This document shows, one piece after another, positions 1 through 6,345 of a stretch of DNA of 12,061 bases. A program made the translations under genes and the position numbers. The DNA comes from Paludibacter sp. (lineage in GTDB: Bacteria > Bacteroidota > Bacteroidia > Bacteroidales > Paludibacteraceae). Each line of letters opens with the position of its first letter. Position 1 is the stretch's first letter. Where the stretch lies: assembly GCA_030655595.1 (NCBI GenBank), contig JAUSNQ010000059.1, forward strand, positions 1 through 12,061, given 5' to 3'. Under the pieces are notes generated by a model. That model was not told where the DNA came from and made no database searches. It saw nothing but the letters and a program-made list of their open reading frames with translations.

Positions 1-497
1 TCATATTGAACATCAAAAAGCGGGATAAGAATATTCATGCGTTCTGGGCAAGCTTTATTGCGCTGGGTATCCTTATTCTGTTTTTATTTACCGGCGAGGG
101 AGTGCTGAAACTTTTCAGTGTTGACATACGATCATTTGCTGTAGCAGGCTCACTAATCATTTTCATTTTTGCCATCGAAATGATTCTCGATATAGAAATT
201 TTTCGAAATAAAGGACCCAAAAACAGCTCATCCTTCATACCATTGGCGTTTCCACTTATTGCCGGACCTGGATCTTTTACCACCCTGCTTTCCCTAAGGG
301 CTGAATATCAGGTCGAAAACATCATTGTTGCACTAGTGTTAAATCTTGCCTTGGTATATCTGGTCTTAAAGACAACAACACGCATCGAGAAAATCATTGG
401 TGAGGGCGGCATTTATATCCTGCGAAAATTCTTTGGGATTATTTTGCTGGCAATTTCAGTGAAACTTTTCACCACCAACATCAGTCATCTACTTTAA
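1..497 (+). CDS. MarC family (UPF0056) integral membrane protein, 5'-truncated
   Basis: The reading frame is open to the left edge of the window, so the true start lies outside. The first internal candidate, a TTG at position 6, is not believable as a start. About 164 residues are present against roughly 200 for the family, so about the first 35-40 residues are missing. What remains has about five hydrophobic segments. It also carries the family's signature stretch PLAFPLIAGPGSFTTL near the middle of the visible protein, where MarC members have a PLAxPLLAGPG-like motif. MarC proteins sit in the inner membrane, and their transport substrate is not established; the early link to multiple antibiotic resistance in E. 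coli was not upheld. The gene ends 3 bp before the convergent purM stop, with no terminator between them. The family call is firm, the molecular role unknown. Confidence 0.87.
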   Translation, partial: ILNIKKRDKNIHAFWASFIALGILILFLFTGEGVLKLFSVDIRSFAVAGSLIIFIFAIEMILDIEIFRNKGPKNSSSFIPLAFPLIAGPGSFTTLLSLRAEYQVENIIVALVLNLALVYLVLKTTTRIEKIIGEGGIYILRKFFGIILLAISVKLFTTNISHLL

Positions 498-500
498 AAA

Positions 501-1667
501 TTAATACTCAAACCTGCCGAATTCACTTTCAATAAGTAATTCTTTGTGATCTGATTTCTCCACAAAGCCGATGATTTGTGCATCAATATTAAAGCTTTTC
601 GAAATTGCAATCACCTCATCTCCATGTGCTTTTGGAAGATAGATTTCCATGCGATGTCCCATATTGAAAACCTTGTACATTTCTTTCCAGTCTGTTTGCG
701 ACTCTTGCTGAATAAGTCTGAATAGCGGAGGAACAGAAAACATGTTGTTTTTTACAACTTTGAGATTCTCGACAAAATGCAGAATTTTGGTCTGCGCGCC
801 ACCCGAACAATGCACCATACCATGTATAACCGGTCGCAATGTTTCAAGCAACTTTTTAACTACCGGCGCATACGTTCTGGTTGGAGAAAGCACCAATTTA
901 CCTGCATCCAAACCGGTTTCTTCAATCATATCTGTCAGCTTACAAGAGCCTGAATAAGCGAGATCTTGTGGAATATCCGGGTTGTAGCTTTCCGGGTATT
1001 TCAACGATAAGTAATTGGCAAACACGTCATGTCGTGCCGAAGTCAGGCCATTGCTCCCCATACCGCCGTTGTATTCCTTTTCATAAGTCGCTTGTCCGGA
1101 CGACGACAACCCAACGATCACATCACCAGGCTGAATATTCGCATTATCAATGACATCAGCGCGTTTCATGCGACAAGTCACCGTGCTGTCGACAATGATC
1201 GTACGCACCAAATCGCCAACATCCGCAGTCTCACCACCTGTCGGGTAAATCTTCACACCCATTTCCGCAAGTTCCTCAATCAGTTCATTGGTGCCATTGA
1301 TAATCGCAGAAATCACTTCCCCGGGAATTAAATTTTTATTTCTTCCGATGGTTGATGACAGCAAGATATTATCCGTAGCACCCACGCACAACAAATCATC
1401 GATATTCATAATCAAAGCATCCTGGGCAATGCCTTTCCAAACGCTCAAGTCACCGGTTTCTTTCCAGTAGATATAAGCCAGAGAAGATTTCGTCCCTGCA
1501 CCATCGGCGTGCATGATGTTACAATACGCCGGGTCGTTGCCCAAAAAATCAGGAACAATTTTACAGAAAGCCTGTGGAAAAAGCCCTTTGTCGATGTTTT
1601 TTATTGCATTGTGTACATCTTCTTTCGATGCCGAAACACCACGTAGATTATAACGCTGATCGCTCAT
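501..1667 (-). CDS. purM: Phosphoribosylformylglycinamidine cyclo-ligase (AIR synthetase)
   Basis: This cytoplasmic enzyme of purine synthesis closes the imidazole ring: ATP-dependent conversion of formylglycinamidine ribonucleotide (FGAM) to aminoimidazole ribonucleotide (AIR). The 388-residue protein shows PurM-type motifs. These are HADGAGTKSSLA (residues 53-64, corresponding to the DGxGTK nucleotide loop), QDALIMNIDDLLCVGA (82-97), GGETADV (144-150) and VFNMGHRME (333-341). It is longer than the roughly 345-residue E. coli enzyme, as is usual for the Bacteroidota form. The start is well supported because the protein opens with SDQRYNLRGVSASKEDVHNAI, which lines up with the N-terminus I expect for this form. 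The 5' region holds a large inverted repeat (1688-1799), and I could not find an exact TAnnTTTG promoter box between it and the start. No other purine gene is adjacent. Confidence 0.96.
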   Translation of the reverse strand: MSDQRYNLRGVSASKEDVHNAIKNIDKGLFPQAFCKIVPDFLGNDPAYCNIMHADGAGTKSSLAYIYWKETGDLSVWKGIAQDALIMNIDDLLCVGATDNILLSSTIGRNKNLIPGEVISAIINGTNELIEELAEMGVKIYPTGGETADVGDLVRTIIVDSTVTCRMKRADVIDNANIQPGDVIVGLSSSGQATYEKEYNGGMGSNGLTSARHDVFANYLSLKYPESYNPDIPQDLAYSGSCKLTDMIEETGLDAGKLVLSPTRTYAPVVKKLLETLRPVIHGMVHCSGGAQTKILHFVENLKVVKNNMFSVPPLFRLIQQESQTDWKEMYKVFNMGHRMEIYLPKAHGDEVIAISKSFNIDAQIIGFVEKSDHKELLIESEFGRFEY

Positions 1668-1687
1668 AATAATATAATTTTATATTT

Positions 1688-1799
1688 TTTACCATATAAG
1701 TCATATAAGTGACATATAAGTTTATTTATTTGACTAATTGCAATTTACCGCTTTAATTTACAAAATCTTATATGTCACTTATATGACTTATATGGTAAA
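1688..1799. repeat. Perfect 33-bp inverted repeat built of three 9-bp units per arm
   Basis: The left arm (1688-1720) and right arm (1767-1799) are exact reverse complements over 33 bp, separated by a 46-nt loop (1721-1766). The left arm contains CATATAAGT at 1693-1701, 1702-1710 and 1713-1721, the last copy running one base into the loop. The right arm carries the matching ACTTATATG copies at 1777-1785 and 1786-1794, plus a third at 1766-1774 with a changed first base. The element lies between malQ and purM, and the malQ stop codon (1788-1790) is inside the right arm. Neither strand has a U-run directly after the hairpin, so it is not a standard intrinsic terminator. It could be a dispersed intergenic repeat of REP/MITE type, an RNase III target, or a set of operators for purM. 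The structure is certain, its role is not. Confidence 0.93.
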
Positions 1800-4490
1800 T
1801 ATTGTATTAACTCTCCCACTTACAACAATCATTTGCTTGATCCGCTCATTCAAGGAATCCAATTTCAACAATTCCTCCAAATTGATATGCATGCGATAAC
1901 ACCAAAAATTATCGGGATTATCGGGTACATTGATGCGTTCAGCAGTTGGATCAGGATGTGCGTATTGTTCATCAATGGCCATCCAATCCTGCCAGGGCAA
2001 AATGACAAACATCGCATGCGACTCCAGATGCTGATTGATAATCTTCTCAGCGATCCACGGTTCGCAATGGTCAGGCGCAACGCCTTCAATTCCCAACGCC
2101 TGGTTGTAAAACCTTTGCGTATTGTACTTATCCTCCAACCACCACGCACGCAAAGGATTCATATCGTGGGTGGAAGTTGTGCAAACTGATTGGTATGGTG
2201 CATCGGCAGGCATAGCAAATTCATGGTGCAACTTTTTGGGCATTCTTTGAATTTCCAGACTTAATATTTCCAATTCATGCAAGACCTCCTGGACAGAATC
2301 CGGCACCATGCCCAAATCTTCACCACACACCAACATCTTGGTTGCAGCTATCAATGCAGGCAGTTTCTTCTTGGCTTGTTCTTTCCAGAATGCATTGTGC
2401 CGGTGATAATAATAATCCATGTAAATTCGGTCGAGCAAGTTACGGGTTTCTGCCGGCAAATCACGATATGTTGCTGAAAGCTGCATAGAAATCCGCGGAT
2501 GAAACCGATCGGGTTGCCGGGTATCTCTGATGAACAAGACCTCAGTATGCAGGTTGTACATACTATCTCTGACAATCTTCACCTTGGTTCCAATGGGATT
2601 TTTCAAAGCATCAAAATGGGATTTAATTTTTCTTTGTGTATCAAACTCAGGCTTAAACTGAACACTTTGAACCCCATCCTGATTAAAATACGTTTTGATT
2701 ATTCCAGGTGCATCTTCTCCGAAAACCTCCTGTAAAAGATGCTCTTTCAAATAGGGTTTCACAAACCGGGCTTCATCCCAGACCAGTCCCCTATGCTGTA
2801 ATTCGCTCACCGTAAATGGCAAAGCAGGATGAAAATTACCTGTCAGTCCCCACACATCCTTTTGTGGTATTTCCCAAATGCGAAAAAATCCGAGGATGTG
2901 GTCAATGCGATAGGCATCAAAATACTCCGCTAATTTCTGAAGTCTTTTTCTCCACCATTGATAATCATCCTTTTCCATCAACTCCCAGTTGTAAGTGGGA
3001 AAACCCCAGTTCTGACCGGTTACCGAAAAATCATCGGGCGGAGCACCTGCCTGCATCGATATGTTAAATAGTTCAGCATCAACCCAGGCATCCACACTAT
3101 GCGGACTAACTCCAATCGGGATATCGCCTTTGATGACAATGCCACGACTTTTGGCATAATCATGCACTTCCGTCAGTTGTTTATCCAAATGATACTGAAC
3201 AAAATAATAAAACGCAATTTCATCATGAGATTCATGTTCCGGCGATGCGAAAGCTGTTACTTCTTCCTGATTATACGTATTTAAAAACTCCCATTTGGTG
3301 AAATCGGGTGTGCCGTTTAGATCTCTTAAATAGGAAAAGACAGCATAGGGAATTAACCAGGCGCTGTTTTTATTGAAAAACTTTTTAAAATCTGTTGATT
3401 TGAATATCTTTTGGGCAGTTTCGGCATATATCTCCTGACAGTAGGCCCACTTAACCTGCATCACCTGCTGATAATCGACAAAAAATTTCGAATTCAACTC
3501 CTGCTTTTTTTCAGCAAAATACGCCCTACGCTCAGGACTTTTAATCTTTCCAAGGGCATCCAAATTCAAATAAATAGGATGCAGCGCATATACCGACACA
3601 GCATTGTACGGATATGAATCCTGATTGGTATGATGCAAAATGGTATCGTTGATTGGCAGTATTTGTATGATTTGCTGACCGGTGACTTGTGCCCAGTCGA
3701 CCAGCAATTTTAAATCCTGAAAATCTCCCACTCCATAACCTTGCATACTTCGCAGCGAAAAAACGGGAATGGCTACACCCGAACCTTTCCACGAAGGAAT
3801 AGTGCGGACAAGATGTTCATCGGTTACTATTTGATAGCTATTATCCTCATAGCGTTCAACCTCTCTGTTTGCACCAACTTCCCAGTCCAACACTTCATCG
3901 GTTTTGGAATCAACAATCAAATACTTGTATTCCAATGGCAATTTTATGTTATCAACATCAAAATGAATGCGCCAAAGTGGAAAATGATCATCGTTGAGCC
4001 GAACTTTCTGACTCAAATCCCAGTTACCGAGAAACTCCTGATTACCTACAACCGCCACATGTCGGTCGGGCTCCATCTGCGGTGCAAAAAGTTGTAGGCA
4101 AAAATTTGCATTTATGTTGGTTGTGCTGTCAGAGGTAGTTCTTTTGAAATAGCAATCTTGGAAAGCGCTTGTTATAAAAGGAGCTTCACCAAAGGAATTT
4201 CTCCAGGAATCAATCACATGGATGCGCAGTTTGTTTGCAGGGAGTATCAATCTTCTTAAAACGCCTGATTCCTGAATGACCTGTCCAGATTCGGCTACGT
4301 GCTCGTATTTATAATTTATTTCAGAGGTACCATCAGCAACACCCAACTCAATCTTCCAAATAAAATCATTGGAAAACAACATCTTATGTGACAAAATATG
4401 AGATTCACCCTGTTCGTTATTTTCTTGCAATAACAGGCGGATATGATTTCCCCATTGAGTTACATAGTGTATATTGAAACTGATTAGCAT
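1788..4490 (-). CDS. malQ: 4-alpha-glucanotransferase (amylomaltase), GH77, DPE2-like with N-terminal CBM20 domains
   Basis: This enzyme transfers alpha-1,4-glucan segments between maltodextrins and is used in maltose and glycogen/starch metabolism. With the start at 4490 the protein has 900 residues. Two starch-binding CBM20-like domains come first (about 1-115 and 130-225), followed by the GH77 barrel. Catalytic residues are visible: nucleophile Asp530 in AYRIDH, acid/base Glu724 in CGEDLG, and Asp776 in TSTHD. The gap from Asp530 to Glu724 is 194 residues, against 47 in the Thermus enzyme. This indicates the roughly 145-residue insertion typical of plant DPE2 and its bacterial relatives. 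The frame stays open for 80 codons upstream, but that stretch crosses a terminator and tRNA-Cys. The Met at 4490 begins the first CBM20 and follows a promoter box at 4512-4519. No signal peptide is seen. The C-terminus runs seven residues past a SGR motif into the inverted repeat. Confidence 0.95.
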   Translation of the reverse strand: MLISFNIHYVTQWGNHIRLLLQENNEQGESHILSHKMLFSNDFIWKIELGVADGTSEINYKYEHVAESGQVIQESGVLRRLILPANKLRIHVIDSWRNSFGEAPFITSAFQDCYFKRTTSDSTTNINANFCLQLFAPQMEPDRHVAVVGNQEFLGNWDLSQKVRLNDDHFPLWRIHFDVDNIKLPLEYKYLIVDSKTDEVLDWEVGANREVERYEDNSYQIVTDEHLVRTIPSWKGSGVAIPVFSLRSMQGYGVGDFQDLKLLVDWAQVTGQQIIQILPINDTILHHTNQDSYPYNAVSVYALHPIYLNLDALGKIKSPERRAYFAEKKQELNSKFFVDYQQVMQVKWAYCQEIYAETAQKIFKSTDFKKFFNKNSAWLIPYAVFSYLRDLNGTPDFTKWEFLNTYNQEEVTAFASPEHESHDEIAFYYFVQYHLDKQLTEVHDYAKSRGIVIKGDIPIGVSPHSVDAWVDAELFNISMQAGAPPDDFSVTGQNWGFPTYNWELMEKDDYQWWRKRLQKLAEYFDAYRIDHILGFFRIWEIPQKDVWGLTGNFHPALPFTVSELQHRGLVWDEARFVKPYLKEHLLQEVFGEDAPGIIKTYFNQDGVQSVQFKPEFDTQRKIKSHFDALKNPIGTKVKIVRDSMYNLHTEVLFIRDTRQPDRFHPRISMQLSATYRDLPAETRNLLDRIYMDYYYHRHNAFWKEQAKKKLPALIAATKMLVCGEDLGMVPDSVQEVLHELEILSLEIQRMPKKLHHEFAMPADAPYQSVCTTSTHDMNPLRAWWLEDKYNTQRFYNQALGIEGVAPDHCEPWIAEKIINQHLESHAMFVILPWQDWMAIDEQYAHPDPTAERINVPDNPDNFWCYRMHINLEELLKLDSLNERIKQMIVVSGRVNTIFTI

Positions 4491-4511
4491 GTACTTTGGT
4501 GTAATTGACTG

Positions 4512-4519
4512 CAAAAATA
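4512..4519 (-). promoter_or_regulatory. Putative malQ promoter, -7 element
   Basis: On the minus strand this reads TATTTTTG, an exact match to the Bacteroidota -7 consensus TAnnTTTG. It ends 21 bp before the malQ ATG, giving a leader of about 15-20 nt. The -33 region would fall in the T-run of the tRNA-Cys terminator (about 4536-4542), with no clean TTG, so support for that half is weaker. No Shine-Dalgarno sequence precedes malQ, as is normal in this phylum. Confidence 0.5.
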
Positions 4520-4535
4520 CAAAATTTATAGCACG

Positions 4536-4565
4536 AAAAAAAGCTACCCTTAAAAGGATAGCTTT
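4536..4565 (-). terminator. Rho-independent terminator after tRNA-Cys
   Basis: On the minus strand, AAAGCTATCC (4556-4565) pairs with GGGTAGCTTT (4540-4549), with one G-U wobble, and the short AU loop can add two more pairs. A run of T (complement of 4536-4542) overlaps and follows the stem. It begins 3 bp beyond the 3' end of tRNA-Cys and lies upstream of the malQ promoter, so it separates the two transcription units. Confidence 0.85.
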
Positions 4566-4568
4566 GCG

Positions 4569-4639
4569 AGGTACTTGGCGGATTCGAACCGCCGTGGACG
4601 GTTTTGCAGACCGGTGCCTAACCACTCGGCCAAAGTACC
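4569..4639 (-). tRNA. tRNA-Cys, anticodon GCA
   Basis: This 71-nt cloverleaf is read on the minus strand. The acceptor stem is GGTACTT (5') with AAGTACC (3'), followed by discriminator U, the base typical of cysteine tRNAs. The anticodon loop CUGCAAA carries GCA. Its stem has four good pairs and a C-U mismatch at the outermost pair (27-43). The T-arm is GGCGG-TTCGAAT-CCGCC. CCA is not encoded (the genome reads CGC there), so the end must be added after transcription. It has its own promoter (4656-4685) and terminator (4536-4565) and stands between the sigma-factor operon and malQ. Confidence 0.96.
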
Positions 4640-4655
4640 TTTTGTTTTCGGGTGA

Positions 4656-4685
4656 CAAAGATAATGTAATTTTTTTATGTGACAA
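4656..4685 (-). promoter_or_regulatory. tRNA-Cys promoter, Bacteroidota type
   Basis: On the minus strand a TTG (4683-4685, within TATTG) is followed after exactly 19 nt by TATCTTTG (4656-4663). This matches the -33 TTG / -7 TAnnTTTG layout of the Bacteroidota primary sigma factor. The box ends 16 bp before the mature 5' end of the tRNA, giving a short leader for RNase P to remove. Confidence 0.8.
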
Positions 4686-4731
4686 TACTGTTATCGACTG
4701 TTGCGCTATTTTCACACCTATGACATTCAAT

Positions 4732-4771
4732 AAAAAGTGCCGGCCATGTTTTATGAAACTACTGCCGGCAC
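4732..4771 (-). terminator. Rho-independent terminator of the sigma-factor operon
   Basis: On the minus strand GTGCCGGC (4764-4771) pairs perfectly with GCCGGCAC (4737-4744). A 19-nt loop lies between them and can form a small inner GUUU/AAAC stem. TTTTTA (complement of 4731-4736) follows directly. It lies 31 bp beyond the stop of the Spy-like gene and closes the leftward operon ahead of the tRNA-Cys promoter. Confidence 0.86.
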
Positions 4772-4802
4772 AAGATATAAAAATAAAAAATCAAACTTTA
4801 TT

Positions 4803-5288
4803 TTAACGGACTTCGTTTTTTTCTTTTGCTCGACCAGGGGCGCCTTGCATCAAATCTCTTTTGTAGAACCGTTCTGCATTCAATAATTTGTTAATCGTTT
4901 CAGCAGCAATTACTTTCTTGAGTTTCAGATAATAGTGTTTTTGAATGATTCCCTTTTCAATTTCGAAATTGATGATGGCATCATTGATCTGCTCCATATT
5001 CGCTTTTGGCTCAGAGTCACTTCGACGGTGGTGTCTGAAAATCATCCTGTTTTTTTCAATTAAATCCCAGACTTCCAATTCCGATTCTTTGAAAATCGGT
5101 TCAACTTTGACTGCGTCTGCGGGAGATAATTTTGTCTTCTCAAGTATAAACTCCCATTTTCTGGCTATAACTTCGTCCTTGGAAAGGCGTGGTGATGGGC
5201 TTTGTGAAAATAATTCACCGCACAGGAAAATCAGTCCAACTACCCAAAATATTTTTGTTTTCATCTGCATCTTTTTTTTATTGTACAT
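4803..5288 (-). CDS. Spy/CpxP-like periplasmic protein
   Basis: The precursor has up to 161 residues, with a signal peptide (basic MKTK, then a hydrophobic run, ending in ELFSQ) and a helical, highly charged mature part. The segment KWEFILEKTKLSPADAVKVEPIFKE fits the pattern of small Bacteroidota periplasmic proteins related to Spy/CpxP and heavy-metal sensors, which carry a 'KLxLTPEEAxKFxPIY'-like motif. Such proteins act as envelope chaperones or stress sensors. A histidine/arginine patch (HHRR) in the middle could bind metal, but this is only a guess. The longest frame starts 11 bp inside the upstream membrane-protein gene (ATG overlapping its last codons), suggesting translational coupling. 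Starts at 5270 or 5264 give a more typical signal peptide. It is the last gene of the sigma-factor operon, and a terminator follows at 4732-4771. The family call is moderate and is based on pattern, not alignment. Confidence 0.75.
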   Translation of the reverse strand: MYNKKKMQMKTKIFWVVGLIFLCGELFSQSPSPRLSKDEVIARKWEFILEKTKLSPADAVKVEPIFKESELEVWDLIEKNRMIFRHHRRSDSEPKANMEQINDAIINFEIEKGIIQKHYYLKLKKVIAAETINKLLNAERFYKRDLMQGAPGRAKEKNEVR

Positions 5289-5622
5289 CTTCTTGATTCA
5301 CAGTTTCGCTGAGGTAATAATCAAATACAATTGATTCATCAATTTGCGACTGCACATACATTTCATACATTTCAGCATCGCGACTTTTATTTTGCTGATG
5401 GATGGTATAAAACACATTACCCATCAGAAATACGCCTACGAACATCGCTGCCATATACATCCACGGTCTAATGAGTTTTTTTAAAGTCGTGTGCTGAGCA
5501 GCTATGCGGGAATCCATTTCCAAAGCCAAGTTCTCAAAATAATTTTCAGGAACGGTAAATGGAACTTTGTTTCCTGATTCTTGCAATGTTATTTTTCTTT
5601 TAGTTTCCATATTTATATTCAT
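5278..5622 (-). CDS. Single-pass membrane protein, probable anti-sigma factor
   Basis: This 114-residue protein has a cytoplasmic-looking N-terminal half, one transmembrane helix (about residues 53-74, WMYMAAMFVGVFLMGNVFYTI) and a short acidic C-terminal tail (IDESIVFDYYLSE). The N-terminal part carries PFTVPENYFENL. Similar VPExYF segments occur in small membrane proteins encoded beside Bacteroidota ECF sigma factors. It lies 69 bp downstream of an ECF sigma gene and overlaps the next gene, which encodes a periplasmic protein. By position and topology it is likely the anti-sigma factor that holds the sigma factor at the membrane. No known anti-sigma domain such as a zinc-binding HxxxCxxC motif is visible, so the role is inferred. 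A Met at 5610 is an alternative start. Confidence 0.72.
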   Translation of the reverse strand: MNINMETKRKITLQESGNKVPFTVPENYFENLALEMDSRIAAQHTTLKKLIRPWMYMAAMFVGVFLMGNVFYTIHQQNKSRDAEMYEMYVQSQIDESIVFDYYLSETVNQEDVQ

Positions 5623-5648
5623 TCGTTTGGTTAGACCTCATTTTGGTT

Positions 5649-5678
5649 AAAAGGTTTAAAATAAAGATTTAAACTTTT
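5649..5678. other. AT-rich hairpin between sigma and anti-sigma genes
   Basis: AAAAGGTTTAAA (5649-5660) pairs with TTTAAACTTTT (5668-5678) across a 7-nt loop, leaving one bulged base. The fold is weak because it is almost all A-T pairs. It may act as a processing or attenuation site inside the operon, or may be chance in AT-rich DNA. Confidence 0.35.
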
Positions 5679-5691
5679 CAAACACATACAT

Positions 5692-6255
5692 TTAAGTCTT
5701 ACTAAAAATCTTTTCTTCTGATAAAATCTTTTCAATTTTTTTGACTGCATGGTGATACGATGCTTTCAAAGCTCCAACTGAGGTGTCTAGTATTTTTGAC
5801 ATGGTCTCATAGGTCAAATCATCGAAATACTTCATATTAAACACCAATCTTTGTTTTTCCGGCAGGGTGATAATGGCTTCTTGCAGCAGCATTTCAGCCT
5901 CATTACCACAAAAATAAGTATCGGCATGCAATTGATTGAGCAAAGTATTTTCAACATCCTCCATGCTTGCGATATTGCGCATGCGCTTGTTGACAAGAAA
6001 AGTCATGGTTTCATTGGTTGCAATCTTATACAACCACGAAGATATTTGTGCATCACCCCTAAAATTGTCCAACCCGTTCCAGGCTTTCATCAACGTGTTT
6101 TGCAAAACATCGTTTGCATCTTCGTGCGACAGCACCATTTTACGGATATGCCAATACAACCGTTCCTGATATAATCGCACCAATTTCGAGAAAGCTGTTG
6201 CTTTTAATTTAGGATCAGCCAATTGGGCTAATAATTCATCTTCTTTTCCGGACAT
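5692..6255 (-). CDS. RNA polymerase sigma-70 factor, ECF subfamily
   Basis: This 187-residue alternative sigma factor has the two domains that define ECF sigma factors. Region 2 (about 24-91) includes HEDANDVLQNTLMKAW and DAQISSWLYKIATN, which bind core polymerase and the -10 region. Region 4 (about 125-177) includes LPEKQRLVFNMKYFDDLTYETMSKIL and GALKASYHHAVKKI, a helix-turn-helix for the -35 region. The linker is short, and there is no sigma-1.1 or sigma-3 domain. It heads a probable three-gene operon with a membrane protein and a Spy-like periplasmic protein, which suggests control of an envelope stress response. It starts 90 bp beyond the prmC stop. I found no exact TAnnTTTG box in that gap, so it may use its own sigma factor (autoregulation) or read-through from prmC. 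Confidence 0.93.
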   Translation of the reverse strand: MSGKEDELLAQLADPKLKATAFSKLVRLYQERLYWHIRKMVLSHEDANDVLQNTLMKAWNGLDNFRGDAQISSWLYKIATNETMTFLVNKRMRNIASMEDVENTLLNQLHADTYFCGNEAEMLLQEAIITLPEKQRLVFNMKYFDDLTYETMSKILDTSVGALKASYHHAVKKIEKILSEEKIFSKT

Positions 6256-6345
6256 AAAAAGGAACTGGGATGTATAATCTTAATGTATGTTTTCAATTTT
6301 GGCAAATCACCGTATTTATGACACCTGAAGACCAAAAAGGTTTAA

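Noticed and set aside
498..500. A shared terminator between the convergent marC and purM genes
   Set aside because: The stops are 3 bp apart and I found no GC-rich hairpin with a T-run around 480-540 on either strand.
1688..1799. Reading the inverted repeat as a bidirectional intrinsic terminator
   Set aside because: The bases following the stem are A-rich on both strands in the direction of transcription, both flanking genes point the same way, and the 46-nt loop is too large for a typical terminator.
4491..4730. An 80-residue N-terminal extension of malQ in the same open frame
   Set aside because: It runs backwards through the terminator, tRNA-Cys and its promoter, has no resemblance to a CBM20 or signal peptide, and MLISFNIHYVTQWGNH is a natural start for the first CBM20.
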